64,000 nucleotides of DNA. It comes from Frankia alni ACN14a. Its GTDB lineage: Bacteria > Actinomycetota > Actinomycetes > Frankiales > Frankiaceae. Made by a program: the position numbers and the translations under genes. This document shows positions 54,413 through 63,783 of the stretch, piece by piece (position 1 is the first letter of the stretch; every line of letters starts with the position of its first letter). The DNA lies in NCBI RefSeq assembly GCF_000058485.1, contig NC_008278.1, positions 1,854,962 through 1,918,961 of the forward strand. Direction: 5' to 3'. The notes under the pieces are model-generated. The model had not been told where the DNA came from. It made no database searches and saw only the letters and a program-made list of their open reading frames with translations.

Positions 54413-56920
54413 TCAGCCGGGTCCCGCTCCCACGGTCTGCGGGGCCGCGGCGTCGGCCGCCGACCCCTGGGCGATCCGAAGAAGCTGAGGAATGATCGCG
54501 GCCCCGATCCGTCGGGCGCCGCCATTCGAGATGTGCACCCCGTCGTCGTCACGCAGCCGGACGCCGTCCAGCTCGTCGACGTACTTGTTGCCCGGCGTGA
54601 GAACGGAGGTAATGTCGATCACGCTCGTGCCGGGGTGGCGGGCCGCGGCCTCGCGCAGGAGCACGTTGAAGCGCTCGACCCGCGTGGCCTTCGTCTCCGG
54701 GTAGATGCTGCCGTCCGGGGCCTCGGTCGGCTTGAAGATCGGGGTGGTGAGGAGCGCCACTTTCGCGCCTTTGGCGCCGAGCGTGGTGATCGCGAGATCC
54801 AGCTCGCGGCCGAGGTAGGCGTCGAACGCCGGGTCGCCGATGTGCGTCCAACGGCCGTCGCGCAACTGGTCGGTGACCTCCCAGCGGCCGACGAGCAGCA
54901 GCGCCAGCGCCGGATCGACCTCGTCGACGCGCTGGGCGAAGCGCTGCGGCCACTGGTCGCAGCCGTCGGTGGTCGGTCCGGCCTCACCGAGGACGCGCCG
55001 CTCCATGCCGCGGGCGACCCCGCAGCCGAGCTTGGAGAAGTCGTGGATCTCGATGCCCTTGGCGGCGGCCATCGTGGAGAAGTCGCTGAAGCCCAGCGTG
55101 AGCGCCACCGAGTCGCCGCCGAGCAGCACCTTGATCGGTGCGCCGGTGCCGGGGCGCACGGTCACGGCCGGCTGCGGGGAGGCGGCCGCCCGCTTGGCCA
55201 GCGCCTCCAGCTGAGCGGGGGTGCGCACGGACGCCGACGTGCCCGCCGTGGCCACCAGGATGACCGCCAGGACCCCGCCGAAGGCGGCGGGCACGGTGAG
55301 CCGCGGGTTCGGCAGCCGGATCCGGCGGCGGCGGATCGGGTCCTCCACGAGGTGGAACGACGCGAGCGTGATCGCCAGCGTGACGCCGAGCCGCAGCAGC
55401 AGCAGGACCACGCCGTCGGTGCCGGTCCGGGTGGCCGTCAGGGTGAGGAACACCGGCCAGTGCCACAGGTACAGGCCGTAGGAGATCCGTCCGATGAACG
55501 TCAGCGGGGCCAGGGCGAGCACCTTCGACACCGGCCCCTCGGGCGCCTCGACGAGCGAGGCGACGAGCAGCATCACGACGACGGCGACCCCGAGGAACCC
55601 GCCGGCGTAGAGCGCGCGGTTCTCGCCGCTCACCGTGGTCCAGATGACGATCATCGCCACGCCCGCCAGGCAGCCGACGACCGACATGACCGACCGGGCC
55701 CGGGCCGAGATCGGTCGCGTCCGCTGCCCCCGCCACACCGCGAGCGCGGCGCCGACCAGCAGCGCCTGGGCACGGCTGTCGGTGCCATAGTAGATCCGGG
55801 ACGGATCAGTGCCGAGCAGGAGCAGGGCGAGGCCGACCAGCGCCGACGCCTCCGCGCCGAGCACGGCCACCGTCAGCGCGAGGGACTGGGCCTTCTGGCG
55901 CTGGCGGCGCCAGCGGTCCACCGTGCGGGCGCTGTGCCGCATGAGCAGGAACACGACCAGCGGCCACAGGACGTAGAACTGCTCCTCGACCGACAGCGAC
56001 CAGGTGTGCAGCAGCGGCGACGGCGCCGAGAAGTGGTTGAAGTAGCTCTGGTCGGACAGGGCGAAGCGCCAGTTCGCCACGTACAGCAGCGTGGACAGGG
56101 CGTCCAGGCGCAGCGTGCCGACGTCGCCGGGGGAGGCGATCCACCGTGCGTACGCCGCCACCCCGATCAACAGGACCAGCAGCGCCGGCATCAGCCGGCG
56201 GGACCGGCGGACCCAGAAGCTGCGCAGGTCGATGCGCCGGGTGTTGCGGTACTCGGTGATGAGCAACCCGGTGATCAGAAAGCCCGAGAGCACGAAGAAG
56301 GTGTCCACCCCGAGCAGACCGCCGGGCATCCACGAGATGCCGGCGTGGTAGGCGATGACGGCCATGACCGCAAACGCGCGCAGCCCGTCGAGGGCCGGCA
56401 GGTGCCCCAGCGGGGCGAGCACCGGGCCGGTGGCGTCGAGGTCGTCCTCGGGCCGGGTCGGCGGCCGCACCGGGTCGCGACCGGCCGCCGGCCGCTGGGG
56501 CGTCGGAACGGGAACGCGGGCCTCATCCCGACGGACGCGGGCCTCGTCGCGGCGGACATGTGCCTCGTCGCGGCGGACACGGTGCTCGGCCCGCTGGGTC
56601 CGGGGCTCGGGGCGAGGGGCGGGCGGCTCGGGCCGGCGCTCGGTCGCGGTCCGCTCGTGGCGGCGGGGAGCCTGATCCCGCAGCCTGCGGTCGGCACCGC
56701 CCCGACCGTCACCAAAGTGCCCCTCACGCTCCGTTGTCGAGCGTCGGGGCTGTGGGCCCCCGGCCGGGCTACGCGGCCCGCCCAGACGGGTGCCGATCGG
56801 GGTCGTGTCGGCCTGCTGCTCGGCGGACGACCGCCGCTGTCGATCCCCGGACGCCAGCGGGACGGTGTCGGCGTCGTTGCTGGTCAGCCTGGTCCCTCCT
56901 CGTCGTCGCCGGGGCGCCAT
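54413..56920 (-). CDS. Acyltransferase-3/SGNH-hydrolase fusion (OatA-like)
   Basis: From ATG 56920 the protein has about 835 residues; the true start is uncertain because the first 170 residues are a basic, Pro/Arg-rich region with RRDEARV repeats. The acyltransferase-3 domain (about 180-530) starts LPALDGLRAFAVMAVIAYHAG and has ten membrane helices, with LYVANWRFALSDQSYF and SLSVEEQFYVLWPLV (the E-x-x-F motif). An extracytoplasmic SGNH domain (about 590-820) has VLLGGDSVALTLGF and the final DDDGVHISNGGARR. Such proteins O-acetylate peptidoglycan or polysaccharide. The gene precedes gmd on the same strand and diverges from the GT39-like gene. Confidence 0.85.
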   Translation of the reverse strand: MAPRRRRGGTRLTSNDADTVPLASGDRQRRSSAEQQADTTPIGTRLGGPRSPAGGPQPRRSTTEREGHFGDGRGGADRRLRDQAPRRHERTATERRPEPPAPRPEPRTQRAEHRVRRDEAHVRRDEARVRRDEARVPVPTPQRPAAGRDPVRPPTRPEDDLDATGPVLAPLGHLPALDGLRAFAVMAVIAYHAGISWMPGGLLGVDTFFVLSGFLITGLLITEYRNTRRIDLRSFWVRRSRRLMPALLVLLIGVAAYARWIASPGDVGTLRLDALSTLLYVANWRFALSDQSYFNHFSAPSPLLHTWSLSVEEQFYVLWPLVVFLLMRHSARTVDRWRRQRQKAQSLALTVAVLGAEASALVGLALLLLGTDPSRIYYGTDSRAQALLVGAALAVWRGQRTRPISARARSVMSVVGCLAGVAMIVIWTTVSGENRALYAGGFLGVAVVVMLLVASLVEAPEGPVSKVLALAPLTFIGRISYGLYLWHWPVFLTLTATRTGTDGVVLLLLRLGVTLAITLASFHLVEDPIRRRRIRLPNPRLTVPAAFGGVLAVILVATAGTSASVRTPAQLEALAKRAAASPQPAVTVRPGTGAPIKVLLGGDSVALTLGFSDFSTMAAAKGIEIHDFSKLGCGVARGMERRVLGEAGPTTDGCDQWPQRFAQRVDEVDPALALLLVGRWEVTDQLRDGRWTHIGDPAFDAYLGRELDLAITTLGAKGAKVALLTTPIFKPTEAPDGSIYPETKATRVERFNVLLREAAARHPGTSVIDITSVLTPGNKYVDELDGVRLRDDDGVHISNGGARRIGAAIIPQLLRIAQGSAADAAAPQTVGAGPG
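56513..56590. repeat. 21-bp tandem repeat in the acyltransferase gene
   Basis: Three to four units of about 21 bp (GGACGCGGGCCTCGTCGCGGC type) encode RRDEARV repeats just upstream of the first membrane segment. Confidence 0.75.
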
Positions 56921-57130
56921 CGGGCCGTGGAACCGGGCGGCGGCTGCCGTGCGGACTCGGCCGGCTCCGCACCGGGTCCGCCACCGCGGCTCGCCGAACC
57001 CGATCGCATCAGGACGTCCGAGCGGCAAGGCTAATCGCAACTGCGTCACGCCGTGCACGCGCGGTATGTTTGCGGCCTTGATGCCGGACGCGTTGTCTGC
57101 CCCGAACCAGCAGGTTGGTACCTTCCGCGC

Positions 57131-58636
57131 GTGTCTGAGACCACGGCGGGGCAGCCACGGACGGTGGGGTCGGCGCCGGTGTCGCCGGGCGTCCCCGAAC
57201 CGGCTCCCGCGCCCGGCGGGGCCCCCGCGTCCGCGGTGGAGGTCGGGCCCGCGGCGCAGGTCGTGTCGGCGGTGGCGGCTGAACCCGGCGAAGAACCGGT
57301 GCGTGCCCGGCTCGGGCGACCGCGACGCTGGTACCTCGGGCTGGCGGCGATCTGCCTGATCGGCCTCGGGATCCGGCTGTTCTACCTGTTTCACTGGCTG
57401 CATCCGGCGGCGGTCCAGGGTGATCCGTTCTACTACCACGAGGCGGCGAACCTCTTCGCCGACGGCCGCGGCTGGCCCGACCCGTACGAGCTGCGTCTGT
57501 CCGGGCGCTACGTCGCCGACGCCCAGCACCCCCCGCTGACCAGCCTCCTGCTGGCCGTCCCGTCGGTGCTGGGCTTCACCAGCTTCCTGTCCCACCAGCT
57601 CTTCTCCTGCCTGCTGGGGGTCGGCGCGATCGTGCTGGTCGCCCTCGCCGGGCGCCGGGTGGCCGGCCCCGCCACCGGCCTGGTGGCCGGCGGGATTGCG
57701 GCGGTCTACCCCGGCATGTGGCTCAACGACCCGCTGGTGATGTCCGAGACGACGGGCATTCTCACCTGCGCCTGGATCATCCTGGCCGCCTACCGCTTCG
57801 TCGACCGTCGAGGGTTCGCCGAGGCCGGCTGGCTCGGGCTGGCGCTGGCGGCGGTGATGCTAGCGCGGGCCGAACTGGCGCTGCTGGCCCTGGTGCTCGT
57901 CGTGCCGCTCGTCGCGACGGCCCCCGGCGTCGCCTGGCGTCGCCGCGCCGCACTGCTGGCCGTGGCGGCCGTGACGAGCGTCGCCGGCATCGCGCCCTGG
58001 GCCGCCTACAACCTGGCGCGGTTCCACGAGCCGGAGTACCTGTCCACCGGCCTCGGCTCCACCCTGGCCGTCACCCACTGCCCGGCGACGTACTCCGGGC
58101 GCGACCTGGGTTGGTGGTCGTTCGACTGCGTGCTGGCGCTCCCGCCACCGCCCGTGGAACGTTCCGAGCGCGACGCCTTCTACCGCCACGCCGCCTTCGA
58201 CTACATCCGCGATCACTCCGACCGGCTGCCCACGGTGGCCGCCGCCCGCCTCGGCCGCACCTGGGGCGTCTACCACCCGTGGCAGCAGGTCCGCCTCGAC
58301 ACGATCGAGCTGCGGCCGCTGAGCCTGAGCCGGCTCGGGATGGTGACGCTGTGGGTGCTGGAGGTGGCCGCGGTCGGCGGGGTGGTCGTGCTGCGCCGCC
58401 GCCGAACCCCGCTGCTGCCCCTGCTCGCGGTGCCCGTGACGCTGAGCCTGGCGACGGTGGTGGTCTACGGCACCACCCGCTTCCGGGCCGCCGCGGAGCC
58501 CGCGGTGGTGCTGCTCGCGGCGGTCGCGATCACGGCCGCCGCCGGCCGGCTCGCCGGGCCGGCGCGTTCCCGGGTCAGGCGGATCGCGGGCGGGCGGCCG
58601 ATGCGATCCGAAACCGACCAGGGTTACCCGACCTGA
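57131..58636 (+). CDS. GT39-like membrane glycosyltransferase
   Basis: From GTG 57131 the protein has 501 residues. After a 70-residue Pro/Ala tail it shows IRLFYLFHWLHPAAVQGDPFYYHEAANLFADGRGW, with the catalytic Asp and typical first-loop acidic residues. It continues with QHPPLTSLLLAVPSVLG and about ten membrane helices of the GT-C/ArnT type. It should transfer a sugar from a polyprenyl-phosphate donor outside the membrane. The acceptor is unknown. It diverges from the acyltransferase/SGNH gene. A second acyltransferase follows 114 bp downstream. Confidence 0.8.
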   Translation: MSETTAGQPRTVGSAPVSPGVPEPAPAPGGAPASAVEVGPAAQVVSAVAAEPGEEPVRARLGRPRRWYLGLAAICLIGLGIRLFYLFHWLHPAAVQGDPFYYHEAANLFADGRGWPDPYELRLSGRYVADAQHPPLTSLLLAVPSVLGFTSFLSHQLFSCLLGVGAIVLVALAGRRVAGPATGLVAGGIAAVYPGMWLNDPLVMSETTGILTCAWIILAAYRFVDRRGFAEAGWLGLALAAVMLARAELALLALVLVVPLVATAPGVAWRRRAALLAVAAVTSVAGIAPWAAYNLARFHEPEYLSTGLGSTLAVTHCPATYSGRDLGWWSFDCVLALPPPPVERSERDAFYRHAAFDYIRDHSDRLPTVAAARLGRTWGVYHPWQQVRLDTIELRPLSLSRLGMVTLWVLEVAAVGGVVVLRRRRTPLLPLLAVPVTLSLATVVVYGTTRFRAAAEPAVVLLAAVAITAAAGRLAGPARSRVRRIAGGRPMRSETDQGYPT

Positions 58637-58750
58637 CTACGCCAGCGGGTGGAAAAGGCCGATATGTTCGGGGTGTGCTAGCTCCATAATCCGCCGTGCT
58701 GGTACGTTTTCCAGCGTGCCGGACATTGCGTATCTCGTGGCAGACACGCG

Positions 58751-60640
58751 GTGACCGACCCCGTCCGCCCCCTTCCGGTCGTCGTCACCGTCGTGTCCGC
58801 CGCCGGTTCGGCCGGTTCGGCCGGTTCCGCCGGTTCGGCCGGTTCCGCCGGCTCGGCCGGTTCGGCCGGTTCGGCCGCCATCCCCGATCCGCGCCGTCCT
58901 CCCGGCACCCGCCCGCCCAAGGTCGTCTTTCCGGGTTTCGACGGTCTGCGCGCGATCGCCGCGCTGCTCGTCGTCGTGGTGCACACATCGTTCCCGGCGG
59001 GGTTCACCACCAGCAGCGGGCTCGGTCCCTACACCGCGCGTGGTGAGGCCGGGGTCGCGGTGTTCTTCCTGATCTCGGGATTCCTGCTCTACCGCCCGTT
59101 CGTCGCGGCCCGGCTCGCGGACGTTCCCGCCGCCACCGCGCCGGGTTACCTGGTGCGGCGGTTCCTGCGGATCGTCCCCCTCTACTGGGTGGCGCTCGCC
59201 GTCACCCTCAACGTCGTCAGCGACGACCGGGTGGGCGTGCACGGGCTCGCCGGGATCTTCCAGACCGCGTTCTTTCTGCAGGGCTACCAGGATCACTGGG
59301 CCATCCAGGGCCTCACCCAGGCCTGGACGCTCGATATCGAGGTCGCGTTCTACCTCGCCGTGCCCGTCTACGCCTGGCTGCTCGGCCGGCGTCGCCGCTC
59401 GCCCGCGGCCCAGGTCCGGGTGGAACTGACCGCGCTGGCGGTGACCTTCCTGGCCGCGAAGGTCGTCCATTTCCTCGTCATCCCGAGCACGGCGGCCTGG
59501 ATGTCCGGCTGGAACGCCTGGCTGCCCGTCTGGTGGGACCTGTTCGCCATGGGGATGGCGCTCGCGGTGGTCTCCGCTCGGTACGCCCAGCTCGGCCGTC
59601 AGCCCCGCTGGGCGAGCCTGCCCGGCTCGGGAACGGCCTGCTGGGCCGTGGCGGCGGTGATCTACTGGGTGGCGAGCCGGCACGCCGGCCTGCCGCTGGT
59701 GCCGATCTTCGATCCGGACCGGGCGCAGGACCTGAACCGGCACCTGCTGTACGGGCTGTTCGGGTTCTTCCTGCTGCTGCCGGCCGTCTTCGGGCGCCAG
59801 GACCGCGGTGCGGTGCGGCCGTTGCTGGCCAGCCGGCCGCTGGCGTTCCTCGGGGCGATCTCGTACGGCATCTACCTGTGGCACTCCACCGTCATCGACC
59901 TCGTGCTGGAACACAGCGGCTGGCGACTGTGGAAGATTCCCTACGGGCCGTTCCTGGGGGTCGTCGTCGTGCTGACGGTGGCCGTCGCGACCGCGACGCA
60001 CCACCTCGTCGAGCGGCCCTGCATCCGGCTGTCCCACGGCTGGGCCCGGCGCGCGGACGCCTGGGTGGCGCGCCGCCGCGGGCGGGTGGCTCCGGGCGTG
60101 GGCACCGCGCCCGGCGGCGTTGCGCACCCGCAGGGCCCGACCGGTGGGTTCCCGGCGGTGGTGCCGGGGGCCCGGACGGCGGTCGCGGTCGCCGGCGTGC
60201 CCGGGGATAGCCCGACAGTGCCACTGACGACCGGGTCGTCCGGCCGCCCTGGCGGGCGACAGCGGCCGGCGGGGGTGGGCGCGGCGGAGGCCGACGCGCG
60301 GGAGACCGCGGATGGCTGGGTGCCGCGGGCCTGGCGTGGACAGCCCGGCGTCGCGTCCCGTACGGACCGCCCGGCCCGGCCCGACCTGGCCCGGACCGAC
60401 CCGGTCCGGTCCGGTCCCGACTCGCCGGCACGGCACGACCCGGACCGGCCGGTGCGGCCCGGTTCCGACCGGCTGGTGCGGCCCATCGCCGACCGGCCCG
60501 GGCGGCCCGGTGCCGACCAGACGGCACGGCCCGATCCCGACCGGCCGATCCACTCCGGCCCGGACGAGCCGGAGTGGATCGGCCCCGGCGGGCGCCCGGG
60601 GTCGGGCGGCGCCGAGCGCGGCCCGGCCGGCCGGGCCTGA
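58751..60640 (+). CDS. Acyltransferase-3 family protein with long basic tail
   Basis: This 629-residue protein starts with a GTG at 58751. A Gly/Ser/Ala repeat region (residues about 18-38) precedes the acyltransferase-3 domain: FPGFDGLRAIAALLVVVVHTSF, GEAGVAVFFLISGFLLYRPF with the conserved His/Arg motifs, and ALTLNV-like helices to about residue 430. The last 200 residues are Pro/Arg/Asp/Gly-rich with degenerate DRPxRPG units, expected to be disordered. It probably transfers an acyl group to a surface glycan. No SGNH domain is fused here, unlike its neighbour. Confidence 0.85.
   Translation: MTDPVRPLPVVVTVVSAAGSAGSAGSAGSAGSAGSAGSAGSAAIPDPRRPPGTRPPKVVFPGFDGLRAIAALLVVVVHTSFPAGFTTSSGLGPYTARGEAGVAVFFLISGFLLYRPFVAARLADVPAATAPGYLVRRFLRIVPLYWVALAVTLNVVSDDRVGVHGLAGIFQTAFFLQGYQDHWAIQGLTQAWTLDIEVAFYLAVPVYAWLLGRRRRSPAAQVRVELTALAVTFLAAKVVHFLVIPSTAAWMSGWNAWLPVWWDLFAMGMALAVVSARYAQLGRQPRWASLPGSGTACWAVAAVIYWVASRHAGLPLVPIFDPDRAQDLNRHLLYGLFGFFLLLPAVFGRQDRGAVRPLLASRPLAFLGAISYGIYLWHSTVIDLVLEHSGWRLWKIPYGPFLGVVVVLTVAVATATHHLVERPCIRLSHGWARRADAWVARRRGRVAPGVGTAPGGVAHPQGPTGGFPAVVPGARTAVAVAGVPGDSPTVPLTTGSSGRPGGRQRPAGVGAAEADARETADGWVPRAWRGQPGVASRTDRPARPDLARTDPVRSGPDSPARHDPDRPVRPGSDRLVRPIADRPGRPGADQTARPDPDRPIHSGPDEPEWIGPGGRPGSGGAERGPAGRA
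58800..58878. repeat. 9-bp tandem repeats encoding GSA
   Basis: About eight copies of a 9-bp unit (GGTTCGGCC and variants with TCC or CTC) encode consecutive GSA tripeptides near the N-terminus of the acyltransferase. Confidence 0.85.
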
Positions 60641-61164
60641 CCAGTCACCCGACCTCGCATCCGCCGTCCCGGCGCCCCGCGTCCGGGGAGGGCACCGCGA
60701 ACTTTCCGCCTCCGCATGACCTCGTTGCCAGATCGCCCCATGTGCCGATTTTGCGATGATTTTTCCTTTGATCCTGCCGTGCTGTGTGCGCCCGTCCGGG
60801 GGAGTGGGTGCGGCGGAGATCGGCTCGCCGCGCGGACGGCGGACGGGCTGGCCGCGGCCGTCGTCCGCGAGCGTGGCGGGGCGGCAGCAGATAGCTACAT
60901 ATTGCCGGCTTGTGTCTGCGTAGCGTGACCGCAGTCCCGGCTCGGGAGCGTCCGTGCGCCGGCTCCCGTTGACCACTCCGGACACCCATCCCTAGACTTG
61001 GGTCTGTGCACGAGGGTCCGTGGGTCTCAGACCGAGCGGATCCACTCGAGCGTCGCTATCGGTTCTGACAGTTTCTTCGTTTTCTGGCGTTGTCTCTGTC
61101 CCTCGGTCCCGGCGGTTCGATCCGGCCCTCGCGCGGACGACCACCCCTAGTCGGAGCCGACCCC
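60641..61164. other. Upstream region of rpsA
   Basis: I see no gene. The region carries the rpsA promoter (60969-60998) and a long leader of about 160 nt. The part before it holds only weak, GC-rich open frames. Confidence 0.5.
60969..60998 (+). promoter_or_regulatory. Sigma70-type promoter of rpsA
   Basis: TTGACC (60969-60974) and TAGACT (60993-60998) with an 18-bp spacer resemble the vegetative promoter consensus. They lie about 165 bp upstream of the TTG start of rpsA. Confidence 0.6.
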
Positions 61165-62646
61165 TTGACGAGCACCACCGACGTACGACCCGTGGAGACC
61201 GTGACCACCGCGCACAGCCCGACCACACCACAGGTAGCGGTCAACGACATCGGCTCGGCCGAAGACTTCCTTGCGGCAGTCGACAAGACGATCAAGTTCT
61301 TCAACGATGGGGACATCGTCGACGGCATCATCGTCAAGGTTGATCGCGACGAGGTCCTGCTCGACATCGGTTACAAGACCGAGGGCGTGATCCCGTCCCG
61401 AGAGCTGTCGATCAAGCACGATGTCGACCCGCACGAGGTCGTGAGTGTCGGCGACCACGTCGAGGCCCTTGTCCTCCAGAAGGAGGACAAAGAAGGCCGC
61501 CTGATCCTGTCCAAGAAGCGCGCCCAGTACGAGCGCGCCTGGGGCACGATCGAGAAGCTGAAGGACGAGGACGGCGTCGTCACCGGCACCGTCATCGAGG
61601 TTGTCAAGGGTGGTCTCATCCTCGACATCGGCCTCCGTGGCTTCCTGCCGGCTTCCCTCGTGGAGATGCGCCGAGTCCGCGACCTGCAGCCCTACGTGGG
61701 GCGCGAGCTCGAAGCGAAGATCATCGAGCTCGACAAGAACCGTAACAACGTTGTGCTCTCGCGGCGGGCATGGCTGGAGCAGACCCAGAGTGAGGTCCGC
61801 TCCGAGTTCCTCGCCCAGCTGGCCAAGGGTCAGATCCGCAAGGGCGTCGTCAGCTCGATCGTCAACTTCGGTGCCTTCGTGGACCTGGGTGGCGTCGACG
61901 GGCTGGTGCACGTCTCGGAGCTGTCCTGGAAGCACATCGATCACCCGTCCGAGGTGGTCGAGGTCGGCCAGGAGGTCACCGTCGAGGTTCTCGACGTCGA
62001 CCTGGACCGCGAGCGGGTCTCGCTGTCGCTGAAGGCGACGCAGGAAGACCCGTGGCGTCAGTTCGCCCGTACGCACGCGATCGGCCAGGTCGTGCCCGGC
62101 CGGGTCACGAAGCTGGTGCCGTTCGGTGCGTTCGTCCGCGTGGACGAGGGCATTGAGGGTCTGGTCCACATCTCCGAGCTCGCCGAGCGGCACGTGGAGA
62201 TTCCGGAGCAGGTCGTCAACGTCGGTGACGAGATCCTCGTCAAGGTGATCGACATCGACCTCGACCGGCGCCGGATCAGCCTGTCGCTCAAGCAGGCGAA
62301 CGAGGCGTCGGGGCTGGCCGTCGACGGCGAGGCGTTCGACCCGAGCCAGTACGGCATGGAAGCCAAGTACGACGAGCAGGGCAACTACGTCTACCCCGAG
62401 GGCTTCGACCCGGAGACCGGGGAGTGGCTGGAAGGCTACGAGGAGCAGCAGGCGGAGTGGGAGCGGCAGTACGCCGAGGCCCAGGCCCGCTTCGAGGCGC
62501 ACCAGGTCCAGATCCGGGCCGCGCAGGAGGCGGACGCTGCGGCGGCCGCACCCTCCTCCTACACCTCCTCCCAGTCCGACCAGCCCGCGTCGGCTATCGA
62601 CGAGGAAGCGCTGCGTCGCCTGCGGGAGCAGTTCGGCCGGGAGTAG
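61165..62646 (+). CDS. rpsA: 30S ribosomal protein S1
   Basis: The best start is TTG at 61165 (TSTTDVRPVETVTTAHSPTTPQ), preceded by TCGGAG; this gives 493 residues. Four S1 RNA-binding domains follow, each with the five-stranded pattern: GDIVDGIIVKVDRDEVLLDIGYKTEG, GTVIEVVKGGLILDIGLRGFLPASLV, GVVSSIVNFGAFVDLGGVDGLVHVSEL and GRVTKLVPFGAFVRVDEGIEGLVHISEL. The C-terminal tail is acidic and Ala/Ser-rich, as in other actinobacteria. S1 helps mRNA bind to the 30S subunit. A promoter lies 165 bp upstream and a perfect hairpin 20 bp after the stop. Confidence 0.97.
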   Translation: MTSTTDVRPVETVTTAHSPTTPQVAVNDIGSAEDFLAAVDKTIKFFNDGDIVDGIIVKVDRDEVLLDIGYKTEGVIPSRELSIKHDVDPHEVVSVGDHVEALVLQKEDKEGRLILSKKRAQYERAWGTIEKLKDEDGVVTGTVIEVVKGGLILDIGLRGFLPASLVEMRRVRDLQPYVGRELEAKIIELDKNRNNVVLSRRAWLEQTQSEVRSEFLAQLAKGQIRKGVVSSIVNFGAFVDLGGVDGLVHVSELSWKHIDHPSEVVEVGQEVTVEVLDVDLDRERVSLSLKATQEDPWRQFARTHAIGQVVPGRVTKLVPFGAFVRVDEGIEGLVHISELAERHVEIPEQVVNVGDEILVKVIDIDLDRRRISLSLKQANEASGLAVDGEAFDPSQYGMEAKYDEQGNYVYPEGFDPETGEWLEGYEEQQAEWERQYAEAQARFEAHQVQIRAAQEADAAAAAPSSYTSSQSDQPASAIDEEALRRLREQFGRE

Positions 62647-62666
62647 ACGACCCAGCCGCGTACGTG

Positions 62667-62705
62667 ACAGCGGGGCCCGAGGGAATCTTCCTCGGGCCCC
62701 GCTGT
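62667..62705 (+). terminator. Strong terminator of rpsA
   Basis: ACAGCGGGGCCCGAGG (62667-62682) pairs perfectly with 62690-62705 across a 7-nt loop, giving a 16-bp stem. It begins 20 bp after the rpsA stop and also ends the convergent Trm112-side transcript. Confidence 0.85.
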
Positions 62706-62733
62706 CGTGTTCTGTCCGCAGGAGAAGGGGCGG

Positions 62734-62916
62734 TCAGCGCTGGGCGCGGGCCACCGCGGGGTCGACGTGGTCCGGCCGCAGCAGGATCGGGACCTCGTCG
62801 CGGATCTCGTACCGGTGGCCGAGCCGCGGGTTGACCAGCCAGCCGTCGACCAGCTCCAGCGGCCCCTTGTCGACCGGGCAGGCAAGGATCTTCAGCAGGT
62901 CGGGTTCGATGCTCAT
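62734..62916 (-). CDS. Trm112-family protein
   Basis: This 60-residue protein has the Trm112/YcaR pattern: LLKILACPVDKGPLELVDGWLVNPRLGHRYEIRDEVPILL. It is a short zinc-ribbon-like fold, but only one of the usual metal cysteines (C in ACPVD) is visible. Trm112 proteins activate methyltransferases that act on tRNA or translation factors. The gene converges with rpsA and diverges from glutathione peroxidase. Confidence 0.9.
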   Translation of the reverse strand: MSIEPDLLKILACPVDKGPLELVDGWLVNPRLGHRYEIRDEVPILLRPDHVDPAVARAQR

Positions 62917-63138
62917 GTGGGGCGTTCCTGTTCGTTCGTGGCCGTCGGTCGCTGCCGTCGGTCGCTGCCGTCGGACCCCCTGAGCATCCCAGACGGCCGC
63001 TCCCGCCGAAACGGCGCACGATTATGCACCCGGCATGGTGACATAATGCCATCGGGCGGAGTAGCGTCAGGATTGTTCAGCGGCCGAACCATCGGCCGTG
63101 AGGATCGCCGATCACCCGTCACGAGAGTCAGGTTCACC

Positions 63139-63675
63139 ATGACTGTCCACGATTTCACCGTCGACACCCCCGACGGCAGCAGCCGCTCGCTGGGCGACTA
63201 CGCCGGCCAGACGCTTCTGATCGTCAATGTTGCCAGCAAGTGCGGCCTGACGCCGCAGTACGAGGGGCTCGAGTCGATCTACCAGGAGCTGCACGGCCGC
63301 GGCCTGGAGATCCTCGGCTTCCCGTGCAACCAGTTCGGTGGCCAGGAGCCGGGCACCGACGAGGAGATCCAGAACTTCTGCTCGACCAACTACAACGTCA
63401 CCTTCCCGGTGCTGAGCAAGGTCGAGGTGAACGGCGACGGCGCCGCGCCGCTGTTCAAGTACCTGCGCGCCGAGGCGCCCGGGGACTTCGGGCCCGAGTC
63501 CGGCTTCCTCTACGAGCACGTCTCGAAGACCCGGCCCGAGGCGATCGGCACCGACGAGGTCAAGTGGAACTTCACCAAGTTCCTCGTCGACGGCGAGGGT
63601 AACGTCGTGCGCCGCTACGAGCCGACGGTCACCCCCGAGGAGATCCGCAAGGACCTCGACGCCGTGCTGGCGTAG
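63139..63675 (+). CDS. Glutathione peroxidase family (thioredoxin-dependent type likely)
   Basis: The 178-residue protein has the family motifs: VASKCGLTPQY with the peroxidatic Cys C35, LGFPCNQFGGQEPG with the conserved Gln, and KWNFTKFLVDGEG with Trp and Asn of the active site. In actinobacteria these enzymes usually use thioredoxin or mycothiol systems and reduce peroxides; Cys is used instead of selenocysteine. C63 in the FPCNQ motif could be the resolving Cys. It begins at ATG 63139, 222 bp from the divergent Trm112 gene. Confidence 0.93.
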   Translation: MTVHDFTVDTPDGSSRSLGDYAGQTLLIVNVASKCGLTPQYEGLESIYQELHGRGLEILGFPCNQFGGQEPGTDEEIQNFCSTNYNVTFPVLSKVEVNGDGAAPLFKYLRAEAPGDFGPESGFLYEHVSKTRPEAIGTDEVKWNFTKFLVDGEGNVVRRYEPTVTPEEIRKDLDAVLA

Positions 63676-63783
63676 CGTCTCGGGGGCCCCGCTCACCGGC
63701 GTGTCCGGCCGGTGAGCGGTCGTCCGGGGCGCCTCTGCGCGTGCCACGCTTTCGCCCGGGGAGGCCCGGCGGGCCGGTGCCGG

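Noticed and set aside
60716-60928. Cysteine-containing 70-residue open frame upstream of rpsA
   Set aside because: The cysteines are not arranged in a metal motif, the start is poor and the codon pattern is not that of its neighbours.
58637-60985. A 782-residue minus-strand frame across the acyltransferase
   Set aside because: It is Arg/Pro/Gly-rich and covers a clear acyltransferase-3 gene on the plus strand.
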